Assembly (NCBI GenBank): GCA_903873955.1
Contig: CAIQQL010000131.1
Coordinates: 1 to 42,038, forward strand
Source of the DNA: an uncultured archaeon
GTDB lineage: Archaea > Nanobdellota > Nanobdellia > Pacearchaeales > GW2011-AR1
Direction: 5' to 3'
DNA length: 42,038 nucleotides
Shown: positions 1 through 8,177 of the stretch, piece after piece
Layout: each line of letters begins with the position of its first letter
How positions within the stretch are numbered: position 1 is the first letter of the stretch
Notes under the pieces: generated by a model
Databases searched by the model: none
Told to the model about the DNA's origin: nothing
The model's input: only the letters and a program-made list of their open reading frames with translations
Program-made: the position numbers and the translations under genes

Positions 1-446
1 AACTTGTATTTTCTTACACCTTTATCCTTGAGTATCTTCTTGATGTCTTTTGCATCAATTACTGGATCCTTGGTGTTTTGTATAAAAACACTCGGGGTAG
101 AAAAGTTTTCTATCCATTCTTCAAGAGGAATTCTATTCTCTCTTGCCCAATATACTGGCAGGCTTATGATCAGACATTTTCTAGGAGCAATCCTCTCTTC
201 TTTTATCCCTTTGATAGTGAGGAGCGCACCTGTTGAGCGTCCTAAAATAATATACTCTTTTTTATTTTTCAATTCTTTTGCGAGCAAGTCTAATTCCAGA
301 TCAAGGTCAATCATCCCTCTGCCCGTTTTCCAATGCTCATACTCGTGTATCAATGTCGAAGAAAAGAGCGGGCGCATCTCGCGCTCAACTGTCTCAATCC
401 ATGCTTTGTTATGTAGGCTGTTTCCAGCAAGTAAGATCAATTCCAT
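1..446 (-). CDS. alpha/beta-hydrolase-like protein, 3' end cut by window edge
   Basis: The ATG is at 446 and the frame stays open to the window edge, giving 148 residues without a stop. The start resembles small serine hydrolases of the RBBP9/YdeN kind: strand LILLAGNS, then HNKAW. A nucleophile elbow GRSTG lies at residues 69-73 (Ser71), and TKDP near residue 125 fits the acidic-residue position. The catalytic His would lie beyond the edge. It is paralogous, residue for residue without gaps over most of its length, to the next gene (471-1010), and both read on the minus strand. No signal peptide or membrane segment is visible. The substrate is unknown, and the hydrolase assignment rests on fold-like motifs only. 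Confidence 0.7.
   Translation of the reverse strand, partial: MELILLAGNSLHNKAWIETVEREMRPLFSSTLIHEYEHWKTGRGMIDLDLELDLLAKELKNKKEYIILGRSTGALLTIKGIKEERIAPRKCLIISLPVYWARENRIPLEEWIENFSTPSVFIQNTKDPVIDAKDIKKILKDKGVRKYK
326..390. repeat. 65-bp perfect direct repeat, copy 1
   Basis: Identical to 890-954. Both copies lie inside the two paralogous hydrolase-like genes and encode the same segment from about residue 19 to 40. The flanks diverge quickly, which points to recent tandem duplication or gene conversion. Confidence 0.9.
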
Positions 447-470
447 ATACTCCCTAAGACTCCTCTCTTT

Positions 471-1010
471 TTAATGGTTCTGCTTTTTTCTAAGAAGCTT
501 TTTCATAATCTTTTTTAATTTTATTATGTCTGGATAATTGTTGTCCTCTCCTTCGAAGGTAATCACTTTTTTCTTTTTCACTTCTTGCGCTTTCAAGAGT
601 TCTTTGAGGTCATGAGCACTCAATGAGGGGTCGTGCTTATTTTGTATAAACACAGTCTGTAATGCATAAGCTTCCAGGTATTTTTCTAAAATAGCATTAT
701 TATCATTAGATTCTATCGCAGGGATTTCACAAAACATGCACTTTGCCGGGTAAATCTTTCTCTCCTTTATTCCCTTCAGGCAAAGAATCGCCCCTATTGC
801 CCTGGCAAAAAGAACATATTTTTTCTCCTTTCTTAATTCGTGAGACAGGACCTTTAGCTCTAGATCAAGGTCAATCATGCCACTGCCGTTTTTCCAATGC
901 TCATACTCGTGTATCAATGTCGAAGAAAAGAGCGGGCGCATCTCGCGCTCAACTTGTTTTATCCAGGCTTTGTTATGTATGCTATTGCCGGCAAGTAAGA
1001 CCAGCTTCAT
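471..1010 (-). CDS. alpha/beta-hydrolase-like paralogue lacking the nucleophile (probable pseudoenzyme)
   Basis: 179 residues from the ATG at 1010. A TTG one codon upstream is possible, but an AT-rich TATA-like stretch near 1028-1041 fits a leaderless start at the ATG. It aligns with the gene at 1-446: LLAGNS, HNKAW, the segment HEYEHWK, and MIDLDLEL are shared. The elbow GRSTG of the neighbour is FARAIGA here, so Ser71 is Ala71. The region where the His is expected reads EGEDNNYPD, with Asn where His is usual. The acidic position (HDP, Asp127) remains. The C-terminus is Lys-rich. It is probably non-catalytic, perhaps a binding or regulatory partner of the upstream copy; that role is inference. 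Confidence 0.7.
   Translation of the reverse strand: MKLVLLAGNSIHNKAWIKQVEREMRPLFSSTLIHEYEHWKNGSGMIDLDLELKVLSHELRKEKKYVLFARAIGAILCLKGIKERKIYPAKCMFCEIPAIESNDNNAILEKYLEAYALQTVFIQNKHDPSLSAHDLKELLKAQEVKKKKVITFEGEDNNYPDIIKLKKIMKKLLRKKQNH
890..954. repeat. 65-bp perfect direct repeat, copy 2
   Basis: Second copy of the 326-390 repeat, in the same position of the paralogous gene. Confidence 0.9.
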
Positions 1011-1051
1011 CAATATCTGGAGGGTCTTGGTCTATATATTTTTTATGTTTT

Positions 1052-2611
1052 TCACGCCTTTGCAATCTTTCCCCTATCCAGAAAACTATCTAGAGATGGG
1101 TTCTTTTTTTCCTCTGCAAGCTGAGATTTTATCTGCTCCAACGTCTTATACATCTTGCGCTCTCTTGCCCCTGAAACATAATGGGAGATTTCATCTTTAG
1201 TGCCTTTGGTGACCAAGATTATCAACTTACCCTTTACGACCCTTGCAGTTCGTCCAGCCCTCTGAATCTTCCTGATTGCGGAAGGGATAGGTTCATAGAA
1301 AAGCACGGCATTGACCTCTGGGATGTCCAATCCCTCCTCTCCAATCGATGTAGCGCACAGGACGTTAATCGCCCCCTCCTTAAACTGGCTAATAACCTCT
1401 TTCTGCTCTTTTTGTGAGAGGCCGGTTTCTTTCTTTTTTGCCTGGCCGACAAACATCGCCGAACGAACTCCCTGAATCTGATTTAACCTGCGGGTTATGC
1501 TTGCAGAAGTTTCACGAAACTGTGAAAAAATCATAATCTTTGCCAGCGGATTATCTGTCATTTCTTTACTGATAATCTTTGCAGTCTCCTCAATCTTGGG
1601 ATGTTCCATGCCTTTGCCCAAGACCTTGTCCAAGGAGATCCTTGCCGCCTGGAACTCAGGCATAGCCACAAGCTTCTGCACTCCTCTGCTTTTTTTCTCA
1701 TTGGCCTGCTGCACCAATCCTTCCAGGTAATCTTTCAATCCCGATAAGGTCTGTGTCTCGAGCAGTTCTTGGGCATGGCTGATCTTTATTGCCTGTGCCG
1801 TAAGGGACATTCCTCTCATCGCATTGAAGTCGTTGCCTTGCGCCTGGGATGCAAGGCGGTTTTGCAGCATCAGCAAGGTTATCTTATTTGCTGGACCTTG
1901 CAATAATCCTCGTTTCTTTAACTGATCGACCTGGGCATCAAATATCCGTCTAAGCAGTATTTTCATCTCGATGAACTCGGTAGGGAACTTCACCTCAACT
2001 TTCTCAAATTCTCTCTCCTGCAGATAAGGTTTGACATCAGAGGATTCCCTACTACGGATCTCGATCTCCTCCACGTCAAGATGTCTGCAGATTTCCCGCA
2101 CCAATGCCGGATCTGAGCCGGGTGAGGCTGTCAGTCCTATGATGCGCTGGTTTCTTGCCTGCCGTTTGTAAAAATCAACCACTTTTGTGTAATCATAATT
2201 CTTCAGACATCTATGGGCCTCGTCAAAGATAATCAACGAAACCTCCTCCAGATTGTACAATCCTTTCACCAGATCGTTTCCGATACATTGCGGTGTTGAA
2301 AAGATTATCTCTGCAGTCTGGAAAATCTTCTTTCTTTTTATCGCAGGTACCTCTCCGGTGAACAGTTGACGGTCAGCATACAACTCAGAGAGGTGCTTTT
2401 GGAAGTATTCATAATGCTGCTCAGCAAGAGGTCTTGTTGGCGCAAGAAAAAGGACTTTGCTTGGTGCAAAAGCTTTCAGTCTTTCTACGGTGATGAGCAG
2501 GGCAATCAGTGTCTTTCCGAGCCCGGTCGGAAGCACCACCAGGGTATTGCGGTCTTTGGCCGTCTCAAAGATCTTTTGCTGGTATTGTCTGGGAGAGATG
2601 TCAATGAGCAT
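1052..2611 (-). CDS. hef: Hef/FANCM-type superfamily 2 DNA helicase, helicase-only form
   Basis: 519 residues from the ATG at 2611. A longer TTG-initiated frame exists, but a TATA-like TTTAAAA lies 24-32 nt before the ATG. Visible SF2 motifs are the Q-like PRQYQQ, motif I LPTGLGKT, motif II DEAH, motif III TASPG, and motif VI QRAGRTAR near the C-terminus. A helical insert between the two RecA-like domains (roughly residues 200-340) is typical of Hef/FANCM. Archaeal Hef remodels stalled forks and branched DNA. The usual C-terminal ERCC4-type nuclease and HhH domains are missing: the protein ends shortly after motif VI with a Lys-rich tail. The nuclease could be encoded elsewhere. The family call is strong; the in vivo role is inferred. 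Confidence 0.9.
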   Translation of the reverse strand: MLIDISPRQYQQKIFETAKDRNTLVVLPTGLGKTLIALLITVERLKAFAPSKVLFLAPTRPLAEQHYEYFQKHLSELYADRQLFTGEVPAIKRKKIFQTAEIIFSTPQCIGNDLVKGLYNLEEVSLIIFDEAHRCLKNYDYTKVVDFYKRQARNQRIIGLTASPGSDPALVREICRHLDVEEIEIRSRESSDVKPYLQEREFEKVEVKFPTEFIEMKILLRRIFDAQVDQLKKRGLLQGPANKITLLMLQNRLASQAQGNDFNAMRGMSLTAQAIKISHAQELLETQTLSGLKDYLEGLVQQANEKKSRGVQKLVAMPEFQAARISLDKVLGKGMEHPKIEETAKIISKEMTDNPLAKIMIFSQFRETSASITRRLNQIQGVRSAMFVGQAKKKETGLSQKEQKEVISQFKEGAINVLCATSIGEEGLDIPEVNAVLFYEPIPSAIRKIQRAGRTARVVKGKLIILVTKGTKDEISHYVSGARERKMYKTLEQIKSQLAEEKKNPSLDSFLDRGKIAKA

Positions 2612-2634
2612 GTATCTTAGAAGTTTGCATAAGA

Positions 2635-2643
2635 TTTTAAATT
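2635..2643 (-). promoter_or_regulatory. TATA-like box for the Hef helicase gene
   Basis: TTTAAAA-type element 24-32 nt upstream of the ATG at 2611. This is the usual archaeal spacing for a leaderless transcript, and it decides the start. Confidence 0.6.
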
Positions 2644-2739
2644 GTCCTTTTTTCAATTCAATTCGCTTCCTTTTTTTCTTTCTCTCTCCCCTAAACTGTG
2701 AAATTTCCCTTTTTTTCCTGAACTTTTTAGTATAGAAAG

Positions 2740-2748
2740 CTTTAAAAT
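2740..2748 (+). promoter_or_regulatory. TATA-like box for the giant surface protein gene
   Basis: CTTTAAAAT about 22-30 nt before the ATG at 2770. It forms a divergent promoter pair with the Hef gene. Confidence 0.6.
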
Positions 2749-2769
2749 CCTAAAGTTCGTTTAATCTTC

Positions 2770-5700
2770 ATGGGTTCTTATAGGAGAATGCTTGCAACAG
2801 GGTGGTTTCTTTTAGCATTTGCAATGGCTCTTTTTTCCTCTTTTTCAGGCGGAGCCGCGGAAAATAACGAACAAGCGGATTTTAACCTAACAACTCTCAA
2901 TTGTATTTCCTCTTACACCTTTGATCATTCTATTAATTTCTGCTCGGTCGCAAACGAGAATCTTACGGGATATTATTGGAAGGAGATAAACAACTGCACT
3001 AATGATACTTTTAACTATACTTCTGGTGTTGGTTTCCCCTGCACCACTCCTACAACTCCTATCTGTGTACCTCGCTGGGGTTGTGTTGGTAATGGGTCGG
3101 ATGGAATTTGCAGGCTTGAAAAAGGGAGCAGAGAATATATGCGCTGCGGCTCACCCATTGACTTCAATAACTGTTATGCCATCAGCCATAATACTTCTGA
3201 CATCTATCATGGAGACTATACTGATCTGCTTCCCTTCCCTTGCGACTATTGTATCCCGAACTGGACTGCTCCGGTCAGCGCTTGTTTCTCCAATAATATT
3301 GCAACCTTCAATTTTACTGATGCTAATGGCTGCTATGCCAAAACTCTGCTTGCGTCTGACCTTATCGGCGAGGTACAAACCGGCAGTTGTGATTATTGCG
3401 TTCCTTCTTGGCAATGCACAAGTTATAATGCCTGTCAAGCCAGTGGTTATCAAACCTGTAAAACCGTCACGGACACCAATAGCTGCTTTGCAAAAACCGG
3501 ACAATTGAATGACCAGTTTCCAGGGAACTATGAATCTTTGCCAAGACAAAGTTGTGAGTATGACACCTGCTCTCCTAGCTGGACAGAACAAAAGTCCATA
3601 TGCCGAGCGGACAGCACTACCATTTCCTGGTTCAATGATTCCAATGACTGCTATGGAAAAACCGGGCTTTCTAAATATCTCGATATGAGGCCAGCCAATG
3701 TAACTTCTGCTTGCACGTATCTTCCTGCAGGTCCTATAAAAGTCACCAGCGGGTGTGTCGTGCCTAGTGATGGGATGGTGATTACCCAAGATACGACTCT
3801 CTGTCAGGGTTACTTTACTTCTATTCACCGCGGCATCAAGTTTGGAGCAGACCACATCACTCTTGATTGCAACGGGGCTTATCTTGATGGTGGATTGCCT
3901 TACCCTGCAAGTACATCTAATATCAATCTTTTAGACTATGGGTACCCTATGTACTATGGGCTTATCGATACTAACTCCCGAATTGATGTCACCATTAAAA
4001 ACTGTAATCTTCTTGGGCATATCAATGGTATCCTCTCCGCAAATACTAATAGCCCTTTCCCTATCAAAATTATCAACAATACTATCAAATGGAATACCTA
4101 TGGCATCAATGCGAAAGGCAATCAACTTATTTCCGGCAATACTATTGTAGATAATGCTCAAGCGGGAATCTATGCGATTCTCGCTAATAGCTCAGATTAT
4201 CACATCAACCAAAATAATATCTTCCATAACGGAAATTATATGATATATATCTATGGACAGAATCTTAATTATAACACTTTAGGGGGCTCAAATATTGATG
4301 CTACGAATAACTGGTGGAGCTTGAATTATCCAGTGGTTGCACAATCTATTTTAGGTACGGTAACTTATCTTCCTCTTTCTCCTACCTCTTTTGCTGCTAA
4401 TCCCGACTTCTGCTTGCCTTTATGGGTCAATGACACGAACTGGTCTGCCTGCGACGATTTCGGATTTAAGTACCAGACTTGGAGAGACGCGCGTTCTTGC
4501 GGAAATCTGTCAACGCAACCTGCGATGAAGAAGGCTTCGTGCAGTTCTTTTCCTGTAACTATTACTTCGCCTTATAATAAAGAAATGGTTACTTCTTCAG
4601 GTCTTAGCATCCAGATATTCAAACCCTCGGATACGAGTTGCATTGCTTCTATCTCTTCCTGTTCTGCAACCGATGTCTGTCAGAAAGTGACTCCTCTTTT
4701 ATATTATAATGATTCTTATTCCGGTCCAGGCACGGTCAGTTGGGCCAACTGGGTAATCTTTAACCAACTTCCTGAGAATATTAATGGAAGTTATTATCTT
4801 GCTAGTGTGCGATGCGTGAACCTCTCCAAGGCTGATGCAACCAGTGTCGTCACATCCATCTTTTATGTTGATGCAACCGCTTCTACATTCCTCGCTCAAG
4901 CTCCATTCAATGGTACGCTCGTCCATCCTGATGTGCAGCAACTCTTTAGTATCAATTACAGCGAGCTTAATTTAGACAGCATAACTTTGCATCTTGGAAG
5001 AGTCTACCCAGGATATACAGTTCCCTTTGACTTGACCTTAACCAATTGTCCTAGCGGCATTAATCAAACCTGCTCCGCTTTGATTGATTTATCCCTTGAA
5101 TCTGAGGGAGTTGCTTTGTCTTATTATTTTACTCTTCTTGACAAGGCAGGAAATAGTCTTGATACTCCTACTTATCAACTATCTGTCAGTGAGTGCCTTG
5201 CACGGTGGGCGCCGATGGACAGCTGTTATCCTGATGAGAGTATCTTCAGAACCTATTCTGATGCAAATTCGTGTTTTGTTAAGCATGGGTATTATGCTAA
5301 ACCTTGGGCATACGGACCAAACCTCAGTGTTTCTGCAGTATATTTCCCTGCAGGCACTGTCCGAGATTATTATTTTAGTGCGTTATCTGGAAATATTACT
5401 CTTAATCAGCTCATTAGCGCATTCACTCCTACCTTTTCAGATATTAACCTGCGTCCTACAGAAATTCTTTTCTTCGCAAACAGTTCTGCTTTGATAACTT
5501 CCAACTCGACTTATTCTTACTGGACGATTACTGGTTTCACAGGTTGGCACAGAGTAGATCGAAACGATGTTCTCTTTAATGACGTCAATGGAGATGCCCC
5601 TATAGTCACTCCTTATTTTGTCATCCGTCAAAACATAGGTTCTTTACCCCGCTCTTTAACTTTGCCTGCAGGAGTGTTATACTATGGCTCCACTGAAAAG

Positions 5701-6657
5701 AATTCTACTGCATTATTTGGCAAACCTCAAGATGTTTTTGTGCCTTATAGCTGTGATGCAAATGGAGATGGTTTTATTGGTAATCTTAATTTAGTAAACA
5801 CTAATTTGAATCTGACTTACACTCGATACGCGAATAGCATGGAATTTAGAGATGCAGGAAAACTTTTTCTGGAATTCGGCTTTAACTTCCTACTTGTACC
5901 CTTTAATTTCGCATCATTATATCTTGAAAAGCAACAGTCTGGTAGCAGCGCAGCTTATCTGATAGTTCGCGGACTGAATCTTAGTGTACAAGGAACGAAT
6001 AAGACTGTCTACATGGATCGTATTCTTGCAGGAACAGGTGTGTGCATAAAGGATGCTGAGATTTTGAACATAAGTGAAATTTCTTCAACATGCACAGGCA
6101 CTAACGAGGTTGGTGTAAGATGCCCTGGCTCTAAAGGTAATTATACTTGTAATCTGGTTGATAGTGATACTCGCTATCAAATAACTGGACTAAGCCACTC
6201 AGGCGTCAAAGAGCTCTCTGCTTTTTGCGGTGATGGCGTCTGCAACAATGGTGAATCCTGTTCAAGCTGTTCTTCAGACTGTGGAGGTTGCGGCGGAGGC
6301 GGTGGTGGAGGTGGAGGCGGCGGAGGCAGTTCGGGTGGCGGATCAGGTTCAGGAAGCATCATGCTCCAAAGCAATTCCTTGAATTTGACGGATCATGCTA
6401 ACAAGACTACAAATGTTTCATCCGTTCAAGGGCAGTCCCTCAATAACTCCACTCCTGTAAAAGTTGTCAATGTCTCTGTCCAGAGCCAGAATGCCTCTCA
6501 TCCTGTCACAGGATTTTCTATCTTGGAAAACAGTTCCTATCTAACCGGAGGAGTCATTGTTCTTGGAATACTTATCGTGCTCGGGTTAGTCTGGAAATAC
6601 ACTTCTAGAAAAAAAGATGTCGCTGTACCAGCTTCCTCTTTGGCACCTTCGCAATAA
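2770..6657 (+). CDS. giant Cys-rich, beta-helix-containing, membrane-anchored surface protein
   Basis: 1295 residues. An N-terminal signal peptide (residues 1-30, RRMLATGWFLLAFAMALF) is followed by Cys-rich modules with the pattern C-x-P-x-W, several Cys, then D-x-N-x-C-[YF]-x-K. I count about four before residue 320 and related ones near 545 and 805. Residues about 320-515 look like a right-handed beta-helix of the NosD/pectate-lyase type (Asn-rich, I-x-N-N-x-I and G-I-x-A repeats). An EF-hand/dockerin-like loop, DANGDGFIG, lies near residue 996. Near the C-terminus come the Cys motif CGDGVCNNGESC, a poly-Gly/Ser tract, a Ser/Asn-rich stalk, one membrane helix (about 1253-1273) and a short basic tail. 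Many N-x-S/T sites suggest glycosylation. It is likely a cell-surface adhesin or binding protein; the ligand is unknown. Confidence 0.85.
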   Translation: MGSYRRMLATGWFLLAFAMALFSSFSGGAAENNEQADFNLTTLNCISSYTFDHSINFCSVANENLTGYYWKEINNCTNDTFNYTSGVGFPCTTPTTPICVPRWGCVGNGSDGICRLEKGSREYMRCGSPIDFNNCYAISHNTSDIYHGDYTDLLPFPCDYCIPNWTAPVSACFSNNIATFNFTDANGCYAKTLLASDLIGEVQTGSCDYCVPSWQCTSYNACQASGYQTCKTVTDTNSCFAKTGQLNDQFPGNYESLPRQSCEYDTCSPSWTEQKSICRADSTTISWFNDSNDCYGKTGLSKYLDMRPANVTSACTYLPAGPIKVTSGCVVPSDGMVITQDTTLCQGYFTSIHRGIKFGADHITLDCNGAYLDGGLPYPASTSNINLLDYGYPMYYGLIDTNSRIDVTIKNCNLLGHINGILSANTNSPFPIKIINNTIKWNTYGINAKGNQLISGNTIVDNAQAGIYAILANSSDYHINQNNIFHNGNYMIYIYGQNLNYNTLGGSNIDATNNWWSLNYPVVAQSILGTVTYLPLSPTSFAANPDFCLPLWVNDTNWSACDDFGFKYQTWRDARSCGNLSTQPAMKKASCSSFPVTITSPYNKEMVTSSGLSIQIFKPSDTSCIASISSCSATDVCQKVTPLLYYNDSYSGPGTVSWANWVIFNQLPENINGSYYLASVRCVNLSKADATSVVTSIFYVDATASTFLAQAPFNGTLVHPDVQQLFSINYSELNLDSITLHLGRVYPGYTVPFDLTLTNCPSGINQTCSALIDLSLESEGVALSYYFTLLDKAGNSLDTPTYQLSVSECLARWAPMDSCYPDESIFRTYSDANSCFVKHGYYAKPWAYGPNLSVSAVYFPAGTVRDYYFSALSGNITLNQLISAFTPTFSDINLRPTEILFFANSSALITSNSTYSYWTITGFTGWHRVDRNDVLFNDVNGDAPIVTPYFVIRQNIGSLPRSLTLPAGVLYYGSTEKNSTALFGKPQDVFVPYSCDANGDGFIGNLNLVNTNLNLTYTRYANSMEFRDAGKLFLEFGFNFLLVPFNFASLYLEKQQSGSSAAYLIVRGLNLSVQGTNKTVYMDRILAGTGVCIKDAEILNISEISSTCTGTNEVGVRCPGSKGNYTCNLVDSDTRYQITGLSHSGVKELSAFCGDGVCNNGESCSSCSSDCGGCGGGGGGGGGGGGSSGGGSGSGSIMLQSNSLNLTDHANKTTNVSSVQGQSLNNSTPVKVVNVSVQSQNASHPVTGFSILENSSYLTGGVIVLGILIVLGLVWKYTSRKKDVAVPASSLAPSQ
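6291..6357 (+). repeat. poly-Gly/Ser low-complexity tract
   Basis: GGN codons repeat almost without break and encode more than ten Gly and then Gly/Ser. The tract is a flexible linker between the Cys motif and the membrane-proximal stalk, and a site prone to replication slippage. Confidence 0.85.
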
Positions 6658-6683
6658 AAACCGAACTGCCCTATTTCCAGACC

Positions 6684-7331
6684 TTACATCGTATTGGCCA
6701 AGATGAGCAAAGCATAGAATGTGAACAACAAGGTGATACATGCCAGAATTGCCCAAAGAACTCTTGAACCAAACAGGATCTGTGTCCCGTCCAATTTTGA
6801 AAGCGGGATCATATTCACGAAGGCATAGGCTGTGGCCAATAATGCATAAGGCTCAAGACTGTATGTATAGAACACAATCGTCAGGATAAGCACACCTAAA
6901 ATCCCTGCAGCACCTATCAACCCGTTATGCCATTCTGTCATTTCACTATGGCTATAATATCCGAATCTACGTGCTGCCCTGCGCAAGAGCGGACGAGATT
7001 CATATGTGAGCAGAGTTGGTGCCTTAAGCAGGCCCAGAGAAAAGAAACTAATTGCAAGAGGAGCAATTATGCCTGTGGGGACCGGATCTTTGAAATGTTC
7101 ATGCGGTTTGAATCCATAACGATCCACTTTCCAGATCTCATGTTCGACATCTGCGTCCAGCAGTCGTGCCATGATCTTTCGACAACCAACGGCTGCCAGA
7201 AGTATTATTGCGGTAAAAATCATGATCTCCGGAATGGCATCCCATTTTCCTGCGAGAGCCGCCCCAAAACCTGTGAGGGCAATAAATACCAACCATGCAA
7301 CAAAGATGTGTACCCCCTCCTCTTTTTTCAT
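6684..7331 (-). CDS. site-2-protease (M50)-like multi-pass membrane protein with degenerate zinc motif
   Basis: 215 residues from the ATG at 7331. The open frame extends further upstream to 7412, but a textbook TATA box (7351-7360) sits 20-29 nt before this ATG. There are several membrane helices (about 8-28, 34-52, 86-104, 137-157, 190-212). The segment N-M-I-P-x3-L-D-G at 173-182 matches the third M50 motif (NxxPxxxLDG). The first motif, HExxH, is not intact: the matching place reads HEIWKVDRYGF (64-74), which keeps H-E but lacks the second His at the right spacing. It is either an inactive M50 relative or one with altered metal binding. It diverges from the PRC-barrel gene. Confidence 0.65.
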   Translation of the reverse strand: MKKEEGVHIFVAWLVFIALTGFGAALAGKWDAIPEIMIFTAIILLAAVGCRKIMARLLDADVEHEIWKVDRYGFKPHEHFKDPVPTGIIAPLAISFFSLGLLKAPTLLTYESRPLLRRAARRFGYYSHSEMTEWHNGLIGAAGILGVLILTIVFYTYSLEPYALLATAYAFVNMIPLSKLDGTQILFGSRVLWAILACITLLFTFYALLILANTM

Positions 7332-7350
7332 CCTTCTTTTTATCTTCTGG

Positions 7351-7360
7351 TTTATATAAA
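7351..7360 (-). promoter_or_regulatory. TATA box for the M50-like gene
   Basis: Palindromic TTTATATAAA 20-29 nt before the ATG at 7331. It argues for the shorter reading of that gene. Confidence 0.7.
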
Positions 7361-7437
7361 GATTATGTTCCTTCTCTCGTTTTCTCTTCGACATTTCCCC
7401 TATTTTTTTCAATCGAATATAGCAATTCCAAAAACAT

Positions 7438-7449
7438 AAAATATAAATA
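7438..7449 (+). promoter_or_regulatory. TATA box for the PRC-barrel gene
   Basis: AAAATATAAATA centred about 27 nt before the ATG at 7471. Confidence 0.65.
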
Positions 7450-7470
7450 CTGCCCCTGTGACTTTACATC

Positions 7471-7785
7471 ATGTTGAAAGTAAAAAATATAAGCGAGGTG
7501 CTTGGAAAGAGAGTGTTTACGTCCGAAGGAGACATGTTCGGTTCGATTGAAGAAGTAAACCTTGTTGATAACCGCATCGATGGCTGGAAAATCCGCATCA
7601 GCACAGGATTTGCTGGAACGCTGGGCGGGGCACGAGGAGTGGTTATACCACATCAATTCGTGAAGTCCATTGGTGATGTTTTTATAATCAATAAGGCAAT
7701 GCTTCCATCGATACGTGAAGACTCTTTTGATAGTCTCCCACAAGGGGAGCTTTCTGGCGCCGAAGGCGAAGAAGACGTTATTTAA
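7471..7785 (+). CDS. PRC-barrel domain protein
   Basis: 104 residues. The first 75 residues form one PRC-barrel: strand MLKVKNISEVLGKRVFTSEG, a Gly-rich turn DMFGSIEEV, then VVIPHQFVKSIGDVFII. The tail after residue 80 is acidic. PRC-barrels in archaea occur as small cytoplasmic proteins linked to RNA processing or cell division (for example CdpB); which applies here cannot be told. The transcript is probably monocistronic: it has its own TATA box and a 390-nt gap follows. Confidence 0.85.
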   Translation: MLKVKNISEVLGKRVFTSEGDMFGSIEEVNLVDNRIDGWKIRISTGFAGTLGGARGVVIPHQFVKSIGDVFIINKAMLPSIREDSFDSLPQGELSGAEGEEDVI

Positions 7786-8177
7786 CTCTCCTCTTCCTCT
7801 CTTTTGTGAGAACTAGTGCTGGGTTCGGGCTTAGGTTAGCCTGGTTTCTTATTCCTAGAGAGCATATTCTGTCCTTGCCCTCAGAACTTAAATCTTAATT
7901 TTATCTCCTTTGTCTTGCTGGCTCTTTATCCATTAGCGCTCTTTCCATGCTTTGCCTTCGCCAGGAGTACTCCCTTTCCAAAAATCTATATCCCCTTACT
8001 TCAATAAACAATCCTTTTTTTTGTTTTTGGCTCATTTCTATATTTTATCATTAGTTGACCTGCCGGGGCCTCCCCTAAAATCCCCTCTTAAGAACCTCCT
8101 TTTTACCCATTCATTTTATTGTTCATGCAATTTTTTCTTCTCGAAGGGTTTAAATATTTCGCCTTATAATTGTACTC
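7786..8177. other. 392-nt intergenic region with one weak small ORF
   Basis: I see no tRNA, no known structured RNA and no strong open frame here. A 44-residue basic frame runs on the minus strand from 8035 to 7901 (begins MSQKQKKGLF, Arg/Glu-rich). An AT-rich GATAAAATATAG sits too close to its ATG for a normal TATA box. The right end carries the promoter of the next gene. Confidence 0.4.
8148..8159 (+). promoter_or_regulatory. TATA box for the 8178 membrane protein gene
   Basis: GTTTAAATATTT centred about 25 nt before the ATG at 8178. Confidence 0.65.

Noticed and set aside
743..1200. Plus-strand open frames over the hydrolase-like and Hef genes
   Set aside because: They are antisense shadows: the minus-strand frames have recognisable motifs and promoters, the plus-strand ones have neither.
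3151..3855. 234-codon minus-strand frame inside the giant surface protein gene
   Set aside because: The plus-strand frame is continuous for 1295 codons with coherent Cys modules; the antisense frame has no motif.
7332..7412. 27-residue upstream extension of the M50-like gene
   Set aside because: The best TATA box lies inside this extension and fits the ATG at 7331; the extension is merely basic and low in hydrophobic residues.
7901..8035. 44-codon minus-strand ORF in the gap before 8178
   Set aside because: No well-placed TATA box or ribosome binding site and no recognisable family; reported only as a note on the gap.
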